Positions 1-5,384 of a DNA stretch of 7,610 nucleotides are shown in pieces. This DNA comes from Candidatus Omnitrophica bacterium UBA5776 (GTDB lineage Bacteria; Omnitrophota; Gorgyraeia; Gygaellales; Profunditerraquicolaceae), in assembly GCA_002418595.1 (NCBI GenBank), contig DIEK01000129.1, forward strand, positions 159 to 7,768. Reading direction: 5' to 3'. The notes under the pieces are model-generated. The model was given only the letters and a program-made list of their open reading frames with translations, did not search any database and was not told the DNA's origin. How positions within the stretch are numbered: position 1 is the first letter of the stretch; every line of letters begins with the position of its first letter. The position numbers and the translations under genes were made by a program.

Positions 1-106
1 ACTGTATTTCAACGCAGTGTTTCTCGGAAGCCTGCAGCGCGACGAATTTATCGCTCAGGGACTTTAATTGACGCCTGGTCTTTTTACACGTCGTTTTTCT
101 TACCAT
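1..106 (-). CDS. N-terminal fragment of a protein with a coiled-coil start, possibly a PAS-type sensor kinase (runs off the left edge)
   Basis: An open frame starts at ATG 104-106 and stays open to the window edge for 35 codons, beginning MVRKTTCKKTRRQLKSLSD and continuing KFVALQASEKHCVEIQ. A GGGAG ribosome-binding site lies a few bases upstream, and the start is 17 bases after the stop of the 76-residue gene, so the two are probably one transcript. The basic start followed by a heptad-like stretch (RRQLKSLSDKFVALQASE) resembles the short coiled coil that precedes the first PAS domain in many bacterial sensor kinases and diguanylate cyclases. That is a resemblance only: no PAS or kinase residues are inside the window. 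The reading frame and start are fairly secure; the function is a guess. Confidence 0.5.
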   Translation of the reverse strand, partial: MVRKTTCKKTRRQLKSLSDKFVALQASEKHCVEIQ

Positions 107-123
107 ATACTCCCGTCTTGAGT

Positions 124-354
124 CTACCTTCCGCCCGGGACAAGCTTTTCGCCTGTCTCCGCGACCTGTTTTCTCAACTCCAGTATGCTATTCTCCAGGC
201 GCTGAGATGAACCGGCAACCGCAACGTTAGAATCCGCCACTCTGGCATTTTCTTCCGACAACTTATCTACCGCTTTCACCGTCTTCTCCAGGCGCAATAT
301 AATAAATGCCAGAAGCAAAGCTATGAGCGTAAGGATTACATTGGTGTACTTCAT
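124..354 (-). CDS. Small membrane-anchored coiled-coil protein (76 aa), function unknown
   Basis: The protein has one N-terminal membrane helix (about residues 4-21, NVILTLIALLLAFIIL) followed by a polar, heptad-rich segment (about 22-68, RLEKTVKAVDKLSEENARVA and on to LRKQVAETGEKL). It is therefore likely anchored in the inner membrane with an extended helix on one face; with Lys2 before the helix and Arg/Lys after it, topology is uncertain. The start is well supported: AAGGAGAAG ends two bases before the ATG. It follows the interrupted small-membrane-protein locus by about 24 bases and precedes the partial left-edge gene by 17 bases, so these probably form one transcript. The architecture is like small septum or envelope coiled-coil proteins and like accessory proteins beside sensor kinases. 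I do not recognise a named family. Confidence 0.7.
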   Translation of the reverse strand: MKYTNVILTLIALLLAFIILRLEKTVKAVDKLSEENARVADSNVAVAGSSQRLENSILELRKQVAETGEKLVPGGR

Positions 355-370
355 ATCTTCTCCTTCCCGG

Positions 371-731
371 TCATTTTATCACGGCCGGCGCCGCAGGGCC
401 GAAATGGTTCGTCCGCGCCGCCCAAGAAAACAGATAGCGGCAATGAGCCCCAAGATAGCGCATATAATCGGGCCGTTCAGAAAGAGGCTGAAGATAAGCC
501 CTTTTCATATCTAAAACCCTGCGTTCGCGGCAAGAAAGCAGTGGATGCAAAATCAGAGCCACGAGCAAGACGTTGGTAAAAACCAGATCTCCAGAAAGAT
601 AGATAAAGATGTGGCGGGCGTAGCGGAAGATAAAATAACGCGGGAAATAACCGGCTGTAGATAGGCTTATTAACACCGCTCCCAGCAAAACCTGCCACTT
701 GAATATACGCTTGAATAACTTTATTCAGCAT
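371..731 (-). pseudogene. Frameshifted small integral membrane protein (family recognised only by pattern)
   Basis: The ATG at 729-731 opens a frame (MLNKVIQAY...) that soon loses membrane character, while the neighbouring frame from about 721 reads KLFKRIFKWQVLLGAVLIS and then, further on, FRYARHIFIYLSGDL and VLLVALILHPLLSCRERR. These segments make two good membrane helices and match, from memory, a small uncharacterised family with the pattern KWQVLLG...HIFIYL.GD...VLLV.LI.H.LLS.RE+R. Removing one A from the AAA run at 720-722 joins the ATG to this frame as MLNKLFKRIFKWQ. In the same frame the part after CRERR (from about 515) no longer looks like the family and is polar and unstructured, down to a stop at 371-373. 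Without the repair the frame could only start at TTG 686-688. This is either a decaying gene or a sequencing error in a homopolymer. Confidence 0.5.
379..508 (-). pseudogene. Possible 42-residue single-helix membrane peptide, out of frame by one A
   Basis: A third minus frame between 381 and about 502 encodes a very convincing membrane helix, GLIFSLFLNGPIICAILGL followed by IAAICFLG, and then a basic tail (RRGRTISALRRRP) ending at TGA 379-381. There is no usable start codon in that frame. However, ATG 506-508 is followed by four A residues (502-505), and removing one A gives MKGLIFSLFLNGP in frame, with an AGGG about 9 bases upstream as a possible ribosome-binding site. It may be a separate small gene, or the displaced C-terminal part of the gene starting at 731. 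The helix is plain in the sequence; whether it is made is unknown. Confidence 0.35.
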
Positions 732-756
732 ACTTTATCCCGTGGCTGGTTTTATA

Positions 757-787
757 AGTATACCACAAAATACCCGCAAAGGAGCAA
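757..787 (-). promoter_or_regulatory. Possible extended -10 promoter for the left-end gene cluster
   Basis: On the minus strand TGGTATACT (the hexamer TATACT at 757-762 with an upstream TG) is an extended -10 element about 25 bases before ATG 729-731. The best -35 candidate is TTGCTC at 782-787, but the spacing of 19 is long. It would drive the interrupted membrane gene, the coiled-coil gene and the left-edge gene. Confidence 0.35.
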
Positions 788-818
788 ATTTTTAAAAAAA
801 TCCCCCGGCATCTGCTCC
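781..818 (-). other. Inverted repeat, 9-bp stem, overlapping the candidate -35 element
   Basis: GGAGCAGAT and ATTTGCTCC on the minus strand pair over nine positions (one G-U) around a loop of about 20 bases rich in G and T. It lies about 20 bases after the stop of the 840-1253 gene. The run after the stem is only TTT, so it is a poor intrinsic terminator. It may be a transcript end structure or an operator for the promoter it overlaps. Confidence 0.35.
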
Positions 819-839
819 AATATATTTGCTACTTTTAGA

Positions 840-1253
840 TCATTTCCCGCTCTTCCAGCAGGAAGGCTGATATACCAGGACCGTAATTACGCCCGCGATA
901 ACAAACTCCACAAGGTTGAAGAAGAACCATCCGGCAGCGAGCTGAAACGGCAAGGGGTACACCACATACTGGCCGAAAACACCGATCAAGCTGAAGAAAA
1001 GCCCCATCAACAGTCCGTAACGCACGCCTTCTGCTATTCCCCTATTTTCTCTGCCGAAGGTAAAGATATAAACAAACAGGAACGCGGTAAGGTAATCCAG
1101 CACTATCATTATCCAGGCCTTATCCTCAATGTTCGGGCGCCACAAACCGCAGACACTTTCGTATAAATGTCTCAGGAATACACCGTGAATGATCCCGTCA
1201 AGGATTACAAACGAGACGAATATAAAAAAACTGGCCAGGAAAAGCTTGCGCAT
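840..1253 (-). CDS. Four-helix integral membrane protein (137 aa), uncharacterised
   Basis: An inner-membrane protein with four predicted helices: about residues 2-23 (KLFLASFFIFVSFVILDGII), 47-66 (IMIVLDYLTAFLFVYIFTFG), 76-97 (GVRYGLLMGLFFSLIGVFGQ) and 106-130 (FQLAAGWFFFNLVEFVIAGV). Short polar motifs between them (LDGIIHG, LYESVCGLWRPN, GIAEGVRYGLLMGLF, WFFFNLVEFVIAG) match the general pattern of a small uncharacterised bacterial membrane family that I know only as hypothetical proteins. The start at 1251-1253 is chosen because AAGGAGG stands six bases upstream. The frame stays open to an upstream start at 1385, but that extension crosses the leader and has no ribosome-binding site. It is preceded by an unusual leader with a promoter and an intrinsic terminator (1401-1511), so expression may be attenuated. 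No substrate or partner can be deduced. Confidence 0.75.
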   Translation of the reverse strand: MRKLFLASFFIFVSFVILDGIIHGVFLRHLYESVCGLWRPNIEDKAWIMIVLDYLTAFLFVYIFTFGRENRGIAEGVRYGLLMGLFFSLIGVFGQYVVYPLPFQLAAGWFFFNLVEFVIAGVITVLVYQPSCWKSGK

Positions 1254-1400
1254 TGACGCCTCCTTCTTTTTTAGAGTCCGCGGCCGATATTCCGCGGGCC
1301 CATAGTTAAAACCGATTTCATGCTCCCGAATTCGGTATATCGCGAATATAGTAAACGAAAAAATGCAGAAATATGAAGCACACACCCGCTGGGAAAGGCA

Positions 1401-1457
1401 AAAAAAAACGGTTACGGCGTGTTACCTGTTGTTTTCAAGTTCCACCGTAACCGTTTT
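1401..1457 (-). terminator. Intrinsic terminator, 13-bp perfect stem and T-run
   Basis: The arms at 1445-1457 and 1405-1417 (AAAACGGTTACGG and CCGTAACCGTTTT on the minus strand) are perfectly complementary over 13 bp, with the GC-rich core followed by at least eight T residues. The 27-base loop is long for a terminator. On the plus strand only four T residues follow the stem, so it works for minus-strand transcripts. It can end the metabolic operon (stop at 1659) as well as the short transcript starting near 1476. A second GTAAC within the loop can pair with the same GTTAC, allowing an alternative fold. Confidence 0.75.
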
Positions 1458-1476
1458 GAAGAGAAACTCTACACCT
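1401..1476 (-). ncRNA. Candidate small RNA or attenuated leader, about 75 nt
   Basis: A good sigma-70 promoter (1483-1511) predicts a start at an A near 1476, and the intrinsic terminator ends the transcript at about 1401. No open frame of useful size lies between them. The predicted RNA has a small 5' hairpin (AGAG, TTT, CTCT) and the long-looped terminator stem. Two readings fit. It may be a free-standing small RNA, or the leader of the membrane-protein gene whose ATG is 148 bases after the T-run, with termination controlling readthrough. No known RNA family is recognised. Confidence 0.4.
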
Positions 1477-1482
1477 AACCCA

Positions 1483-1511
1483 AATATAACACAGTCCCTC
1501 GGAGTTTTCAA
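1483..1511 (-). promoter_or_regulatory. Sigma-70 type promoter without an adjacent gene
   Basis: On the minus strand TTGAAA (1506-1511), a spacer of exactly 17 bases, and TATATT (1483-1488) match the housekeeping consensus at five of six positions in each hexamer. It lies about 150 bases after the end of the methionine/folate fusion gene, in non-coding DNA, and points into the terminator at 1401-1457. Confidence 0.6.
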
Positions 1512-1658
1512 GGGCTCTGGACAAAAAATCACGAGAATTTTGCATTTTTTCCGACGTAATCGAAACACTTTTCATATTTGGCCTAACCGGCTGTAAAACA
1601 ACCAACTAAATACTTTCATAAACATTTCCAGCCCCGTTGATGCCGGATTTTTCGCTCT

Positions 1659-3434
1659 TCATTTAATACACTCTACTATTTCCGCGGAAATTCCGTATTT
1701 TCCGGCCGGAGATATCAGATAAAAACCGCTCACTTTACCTTTCAACACCTCCGTCAATTCCAGTAGTATTTTCTTCCCTTCTTCTATTGCCCGCTCTTTA
1801 TCGGATATCTCCATTCTTTCCCTGATGTTCAAGGGAACGCTCATCCCGGGGACCTCATTATGCAGAAATTCCGCGCTTTTCCTGCTTAATAGAGGCAGGA
1901 TACCGAAATAAACCGGCACGCCGAGTTTCATAATGTCCCGCGCCGTAGAAACGGCCTTATCTTTGTCGAATACCGGCTGAGTAAGCACGAAATCCGCTCC
2001 CGCTTCTATCTTTCTCTTCAGCCGTTCCAGCTGTCCGGATATGCTGTCGAAGTTGGGATTGAAAGCCACTCCTACGCTTATGCGCAACCCCATCTCTTTA
2101 CGCATATTATCTATAAGAGAAACCAACTTTATCGAATTCAGGTCGAATACCGATGAGGCGGCGGGATGACTCCCTAAAGAAGCCGGATCACCGGTTACAG
2201 CCAGGACTTTATCCAGTCCGAGCGCGCAGGCGCCCAGCAGGTCTGATTGCAAACCGATCAAGTTCCTGTCCCTGCAGGTGTAATGAAAGATTGTGTCTAT
2301 ATCCGCCTGCTTTTTCACCAACCCGGCGGCGGCTATGGAGCTCATGCGCACCTGAGCCAGGGGATTCTCGGGAAAGCTCAACAATTTCGCGCCTCGTGAC
2401 TTGAGCATCAACGCTGTATCAATAAGTTTCTCCGCGTCCGCGCCTTTGGGAGGAAGGACTTCCACGATAACCGTGATCTGCTTGTCTATCACCGGCCTTT
2501 CCCGCAGCGGCTCTGCCGGACGCGATTCCTGAACGGACCTCGCTCTTGACGCCGGTTTAACCCCTTTCAGTTTCTGCGCGGCCAGGCGTATGTATTCCGG
2601 CGTGGTTCCGCAGCATCCGCCCACGATATTGGCGCCGGACTGTGCAAGTTTCAGGGCGTAAGAAGCGAAATATTCCGCCGAATCGAAATACATGGTCCTG
2701 CCGTCCACGATCTGCGGATAACCGGCGTTGGGCTGGGCAGAAATGTATTTTCCGGTAAGCTGCGCAAGACGCTTCACCGCTTCCAGCATCGCCGCAGGCC
2801 CCTGTCCGCAATTCGCGCCGATAACGTCGGCTCCCGCGGCGGAGAGAACCGAAACCACAGAAGAAATGCTGTTCCCGAAACCGGTACGCAGGCCGTGGAG
2901 AAAAACCATCTGGCATATTACAGGGATACCTGGCGCAGTATCCCGGCAGGCGGAAAGCGCTATACGGATATGCTCAAGACTGGAAAAAGTCTCCAATATA
3001 AAACAATCCACCCCGCCTTCGGCCAGGGCTTGGGCCTGGACCTTGTAAATATCGTATATCCGGCCCGCGGAAAGCTCCACCTCCGGGGGATTCCTGCTTA
3101 AAGGCCCGATGGAACCGGCGACAAAAACGCCTTTTCCTGCCGCGGCCTCAACCGCCAGGCGCGCTCCGGATAGATTTATCCTCCCGGCCTCTTTTTCGCG
3201 GCCGAAGGCTTCCAGTTTTGCGGCGTTGGCGCCGAAAGTATTGGTCTCGATGATGTCGGCGCCGGCGGCGATGTATTCTTCGTGTAAGCGCGAGACATGG
3301 ACCGGGTCAACGATATTAAGGCTCTCGTAACAGGACTCCGGGGCTATGCCGCGGCTGTGGAACATAGTCCCGGCCGCGCCGTCGCAGATAAGAACCCGCT
3401 CTTTCAACGCTTCAAGTAAAGATGTTTTAGTCAT
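1659..3434 (-). CDS. Bifunctional homocysteine S-methyltransferase / methylenetetrahydrofolate reductase
   Basis: A 591-residue fusion of the YitJ type. Residues about 1-290 are a homocysteine-binding barrel: DGAAGTM (18-24), ETNTFGAN (63-70), GSIGPL (107-112), GANCGQGP (206-213), QPNAGYP (234-240) and GGCCGTTP (272-279). Cys209, Cys274 and Cys275 are the expected zinc ligands that activate the thiol of homocysteine. After a linker (about 291-318), residues about 319-591 are a MetF-type flavin reductase: EVLPPKG (325-331, with the family's catalytic-type Glu325), TCRDRN (386-391), VTGDP (413-417), VAFNP (456-460), TQPVFD (485-490) and GILPL (511-515). The reductase makes 5-methyl-tetrahydrofolate in the cytoplasm. 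The first domain corresponds to the N-terminal module of MetH, so in B12 organisms a corrinoid partner elsewhere may take part. The length is normal and both domains look intact. The start overlaps the stop of the deacetylase gene (ATGA, 3431-3434), giving translational coupling. Confidence 0.93.
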   Translation of the reverse strand: MTKTSLLEALKERVLICDGAAGTMFHSRGIAPESCYESLNIVDPVHVSRLHEEYIAAGADIIETNTFGANAAKLEAFGREKEAGRINLSGARLAVEAAAGKGVFVAGSIGPLSRNPPEVELSAGRIYDIYKVQAQALAEGGVDCFILETFSSLEHIRIALSACRDTAPGIPVICQMVFLHGLRTGFGNSISSVVSVLSAAGADVIGANCGQGPAAMLEAVKRLAQLTGKYISAQPNAGYPQIVDGRTMYFDSAEYFASYALKLAQSGANIVGGCCGTTPEYIRLAAQKLKGVKPASRARSVQESRPAEPLRERPVIDKQITVIVEVLPPKGADAEKLIDTALMLKSRGAKLLSFPENPLAQVRMSSIAAAGLVKKQADIDTIFHYTCRDRNLIGLQSDLLGACALGLDKVLAVTGDPASLGSHPAASSVFDLNSIKLVSLIDNMRKEMGLRISVGVAFNPNFDSISGQLERLKRKIEAGADFVLTQPVFDKDKAVSTARDIMKLGVPVYFGILPLLSRKSAEFLHNEVPGMSVPLNIRERMEISDKERAIEEGKKILLELTEVLKGKVSGFYLISPAGKYGISAEIVECIK

Positions 3435-4186
3435 CGTAATGGATATTCATCAAGCCGGACAAAACGCAGCCCGCGTCTTTTCAACAGTTCCAGGGCATCC
3501 ATAACTCCCACCGCCGTCTCCTTCTCGGGATGATTCATGTGCGCGATTATTATATCACCGGGCCGCGCCGAAAGAAAAGCCTCTTTTACCTGCCCCCGGG
3601 AATAAGACGCCCCCTTGTCACCCAATACGCTGAAACCCACGCAGTTGTAACCGAGCCTTTCCACGACGGCCACGGCCTTCTCGTCGTAATACGCTGTGCC
3701 GGAACGGTAAAAACGCGGGCGGCGGCCGGTAAGCCGCCTGATCTTCTCGGCATTCCCCTCCACCTCGCTCCGGATCTCGACGGGGCCGGATGTCCCCTTG
3801 ATCCCGTAAATCGACCTGCCGTTTACGGAACAGGGCTTATGCAGCATACCATGGTTCTCTATCTCGAAAAGGGGATTTTGCGATAAGGCGAGGAATTCCG
3901 AAGGGTATTTATCTATCCAGCGGGCGTTTATGAATAGAGTGGCGGGGATCTTCTCGCCGATAAGATAATCTATCAGTTTCGAATCGTAACCGTCGCCGTA
4001 AGAACCGCAGGCGTCAAAGGTAAGAGCGATCACCGGTTCCCGGGTATCAAGACCGGTCTTGACCCCGGAGGCGGTCTCGGACCATTCAAGCGGGGGCGCG
4101 AGAAACTCCGGTTTGAACAGGATCAAGGCCGCGAAGAGCAGAAAGGCGGAAATTACCAGAAGTAGTATCCTCCCCGTCTTCCTCAT
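3431..4186 (-). CDS. Polysaccharide deacetylase family protein, membrane-anchored or secreted
   Basis: A 251-residue carbohydrate esterase 4 (NodB-like) protein. Residues about 7-24 are a hydrophobic N-terminal helix, either an uncleaved anchor or a signal peptide, so the catalytic domain (about 50-247) sits outside the inner membrane. Motif 1 is ALTFDACGSYGDGYDS, with Asp58 as the expected base; the second Asp of the usual TFDD is replaced by Ala59-Cys60. Motif 2 is ENHGMLH, with His112 and His116 as metal ligands. Motif 3 is RFYRSGTAYYDE (158-169) in place of the usual R-P-P-[FY]-G. The last motif is IIIAHMNHP with His216 as the expected acid. These variants agree with one another and recall a distinct subfamily, so the enzyme is probably active. 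The substrate (peptidoglycan, or an exported N-acetyl-hexosamine polymer) cannot be told. ATGA overlaps join it to both neighbours (4183-4186 and 3431-3434). Confidence 0.88.
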   Translation of the reverse strand: MRKTGRILLLVISAFLLFAALILFKPEFLAPPLEWSETASGVKTGLDTREPVIALTFDACGSYGDGYDSKLIDYLIGEKIPATLFINARWIDKYPSEFLALSQNPLFEIENHGMLHKPCSVNGRSIYGIKGTSGPVEIRSEVEGNAEKIRRLTGRRPRFYRSGTAYYDEKAVAVVERLGYNCVGFSVLGDKGASYSRGQVKEAFLSARPGDIIIAHMNHPEKETAVGVMDALELLKRRGLRFVRLDEYPLR

Positions 4187-4689
4187 AACGAAGCGGGTTT
4201 GGATTGAAAGATACTTTCGCGGTGTTTGCGTATCAACTTCGCCCCGGGGCCGATCGTAACGATTTCCTCGACGTCTATTTTGTAAATTGGGACGTCCTCC
4301 GGGAAAGATATCTCGAAATTCTCGGAACGGTATTTGCCGGAGACCCCGGCGACGATCCGCTCCACGCAGAATTTCAATTCCTTCTCCTGCAGGATGTTCA
4401 TCAATATGTCCGACTCCGATTTTTCTTGGACCTCATGCGCCTTGCCGAGGAACTGGTAAGCTATAAGAGCGTCGAGACAAAGGAAGCCGACCGCGACATT
4501 CGGATTCTTTTTCAGATTCAGCGCTGTGCGGCCGTTTTGGAAATCCGCGATGAAGATGGAATCCTCTTTCACTTTGACAAGGAATTTCGGCGCGACGTTC
4601 GGGCGTTCGGCGTCGCAGGTGGAGATATAAACAAACTCCTGTTTTTCCAGGAGGCCGCGTATTTCTTCGGAAATCAGATTATCTGACAT
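4183..4689 (-). CDS. Pyridoxamine 5'-phosphate oxidase-like FMN-binding split-barrel protein
   Basis: A 168-residue cytoplasmic protein with the pattern of the PNPOx-like split barrel. An N-terminal helix (ISEEIRGLLEKQEFVYIST) leads to ATCDAERP-like sequence (STCDAERPNVAPKFL, about 23-37), then a strand (DSIFIADFQNGRTALNLKKN, about 43-62) with the flavin-phosphate region, NVAVGFLCLDALIAYQFLGKA (about 64-84), and a C-terminal strand (IYKIDVEEIVTI, about 135-146). Such proteins bind FMN, F420 or heme and reduce or sense small molecules; members this short are seldom true pyridoxamine oxidases. As the first gene of an ATGA-coupled set with a deacetylase and a flavin-dependent folate reductase it may be a flavoprotein of one-carbon metabolism, but that is inference. 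AAAGGA lies about 11 bases before the start. A strong promoter stands about 90 bases upstream. Confidence 0.82.
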   Translation of the reverse strand: MSDNLISEEIRGLLEKQEFVYISTCDAERPNVAPKFLVKVKEDSIFIADFQNGRTALNLKKNPNVAVGFLCLDALIAYQFLGKAHEVQEKSESDILMNILQEKELKFCVERIVAGVSGKYRSENFEISFPEDVPIYKIDVEEIVTIGPGAKLIRKHRESIFQSKPASL

Positions 4690-4747
4690 ACGACTTCTGT
4701 CCTTTCGGGGAAAACCGGCCGGCGGGATGCCCGGAGCGCGGATGTTC

Positions 4748-4779
4748 GGGGCGTCCGGAAATGGGATACTCCGGTCCCC
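4748..4779 (-). promoter_or_regulatory. Stem-loop at the very 5' end of the operon leader
   Basis: On the minus strand GGGG-A-CCGGA pairs with TCCGG-ACG-CCCC around a 10-base loop. It begins at about the predicted transcription start (4779). A 5'-terminal hairpin of this kind often slows mRNA decay. Another small hairpin (CGGG, CAT, CCCG) follows in the roughly 90-base GC-rich leader, which matches no riboswitch I know. Confidence 0.4.
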
Positions 4780-4785
4780 GGTATT

Positions 4786-4814
4786 ATTATAATGCCGGTC
4801 CGGAAGGCGGGCAA
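4786..4814 (-). promoter_or_regulatory. Strong sigma-70 type promoter of the three-gene metabolic operon
   Basis: TTGCCC (4809-4814), a 17-base spacer and a perfect TATAAT (4786-4791) on the minus strand. Transcription would start near 4779, about 90 bases before the PNPOx-like gene. It separates this operon from the sigma-factor module upstream. Confidence 0.7.
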
Positions 4815-4834
4815 CAGAAAAATGCTGTTTTCAC

Positions 4835-4858
4835 CGCGGGACGACTTGACTTCCCGCG
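4835..4858 (-). terminator. Hairpin after the sigma module, weak terminator candidate
   Basis: CGCGGGA and TCCCGCG form a 7-bp GC stem around a 10-base loop, starting 5 bases after the stop of the Spy-like gene and ending 20 bases before the next -35 element. The T-run comes only about 12 bases after the stem, so intrinsic termination would be poor. It may instead protect the 3' end. Confidence 0.4.
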
Positions 4859-4863
4859 CCGGA

Positions 4864-5361
4864 TTACGGGCCTGAAGGAGCTTCGAAGGGAGGCATCTTG
4901 CGGAGCGGCGGCCTGCGGCGCATCTTCTCCTCTATTTTGCGGTTAAAAGCCGCGAACTGCTCCGGCGTCAGTATCTTTTTGAGGTCCATTATACCCTGCA
5001 GGCGCGAATCCTCTTTCTCGGAAAGCAATGACTTTATGCGCTGCTGGATCCACATTACTTTTTCCATGTCCGGCTCGATCCCGGCAAGCTCGCGGCGCAG
5101 ATCATCCCTGTTTTTCATCATATCAACCATCAGGCGGCGCACCTGCTCCATATGCTGCCTGCGGTTGTCCTCAATCATACGTATCTGTTCAGCGCTTAAA
5201 TTAAGCTCTTTCGCCATCTCCCGAAAAGGGCCTCCCGCTTTTCTCTCAGTAGCCGTTCCCGGCGGCGCTTCCCCGCCGGAAGGAAGATAAGCGGCTCCGG
5301 AGAACATCCCGGAGGCTAGTAACGCGCAAACATAAAAAGCGATATTCATTCTCCCGCACAT
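4864..5361 (-). CDS. Spy/CpxP/CnrX-like periplasmic stress or metal-sensing protein
   Basis: The chosen start gives 165 residues. A signal peptide (MNIAFYVCALLASGMFSGAAY, about residues 5-25) sends it to the periplasm. The mature part is nearly all helical, with the paired LTxxQ-type motifs of this family: LNLSAEQIRMIEDNRRQ (about 53-69) and LTPEQFAAFNRKIEEKM (about 131-147). Between them is a long amphipathic helical stretch rich in Met and Arg, and the tail is proline-rich. Such proteins are all-helical dimers that act as periplasmic chaperones (Spy, CpxP) or metal sensors controlling an anti-sigma factor (CnrX). Lying directly after a sigma/anti-sigma pair, it is probably the sensing or feedback component. 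The start at 5359-5361 is preferred because AGGAGG stands 4 bases upstream. An alternative ATG at 5386-5388 overlaps the anti-sigma stop (ATGA) and would add nine hydrophilic residues before the signal peptide. Confidence 0.82.
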   Translation of the reverse strand: MCGRMNIAFYVCALLASGMFSGAAYLPSGGEAPPGTATERKAGGPFREMAKELNLSAEQIRMIEDNRRQHMEQVRRLMVDMMKNRDDLRRELAGIEPDMEKVMWIQQRIKSLLSEKEDSRLQGIMDLKKILTPEQFAAFNRKIEEKMRRRPPLRKMPPFEAPSGP

Positions 5362-5384
5362 AAAGCCTCCTCCGCTTCTGCTCT

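Noticed and set aside
699..1166. Open frame of 155 codons on the plus strand
   Set aside because: It runs antisense to the 4-TM gene and the intergenic region, has no domain pattern and mixed composition, and would span the minus-strand promoter.
1271..1292. Two CCGCGG palindromes flanking 8 bases in the leader of the 4-TM gene
   Set aside because: Each is six bases and self-complementary; in GC-rich DNA this is likely by chance, and no promoter overlaps it.
1437..1443. GGAACTT on the minus strand, identical to the sigma-E -35 consensus
   Set aside because: It lies in the terminator loop and no TCTAA-like -10 is found 15-19 bases downstream.
2557..2916. Second minus-strand open frame of 119 codons inside the methyltransferase/reductase gene
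   Set aside because: It is a shifted frame within a continuous, motif-rich gene; its Arg/Cys/Gly-rich composition is typical of such shadows.
4204..4686. Open frame of 160 codons on the plus strand opposite the PNPOx-like gene
   Set aside because: It lies wholly antisense to a gene with clear family motifs and a ribosome-binding site, and it starts without a convincing ribosome-binding site. It follows from the codon bias of the real gene.
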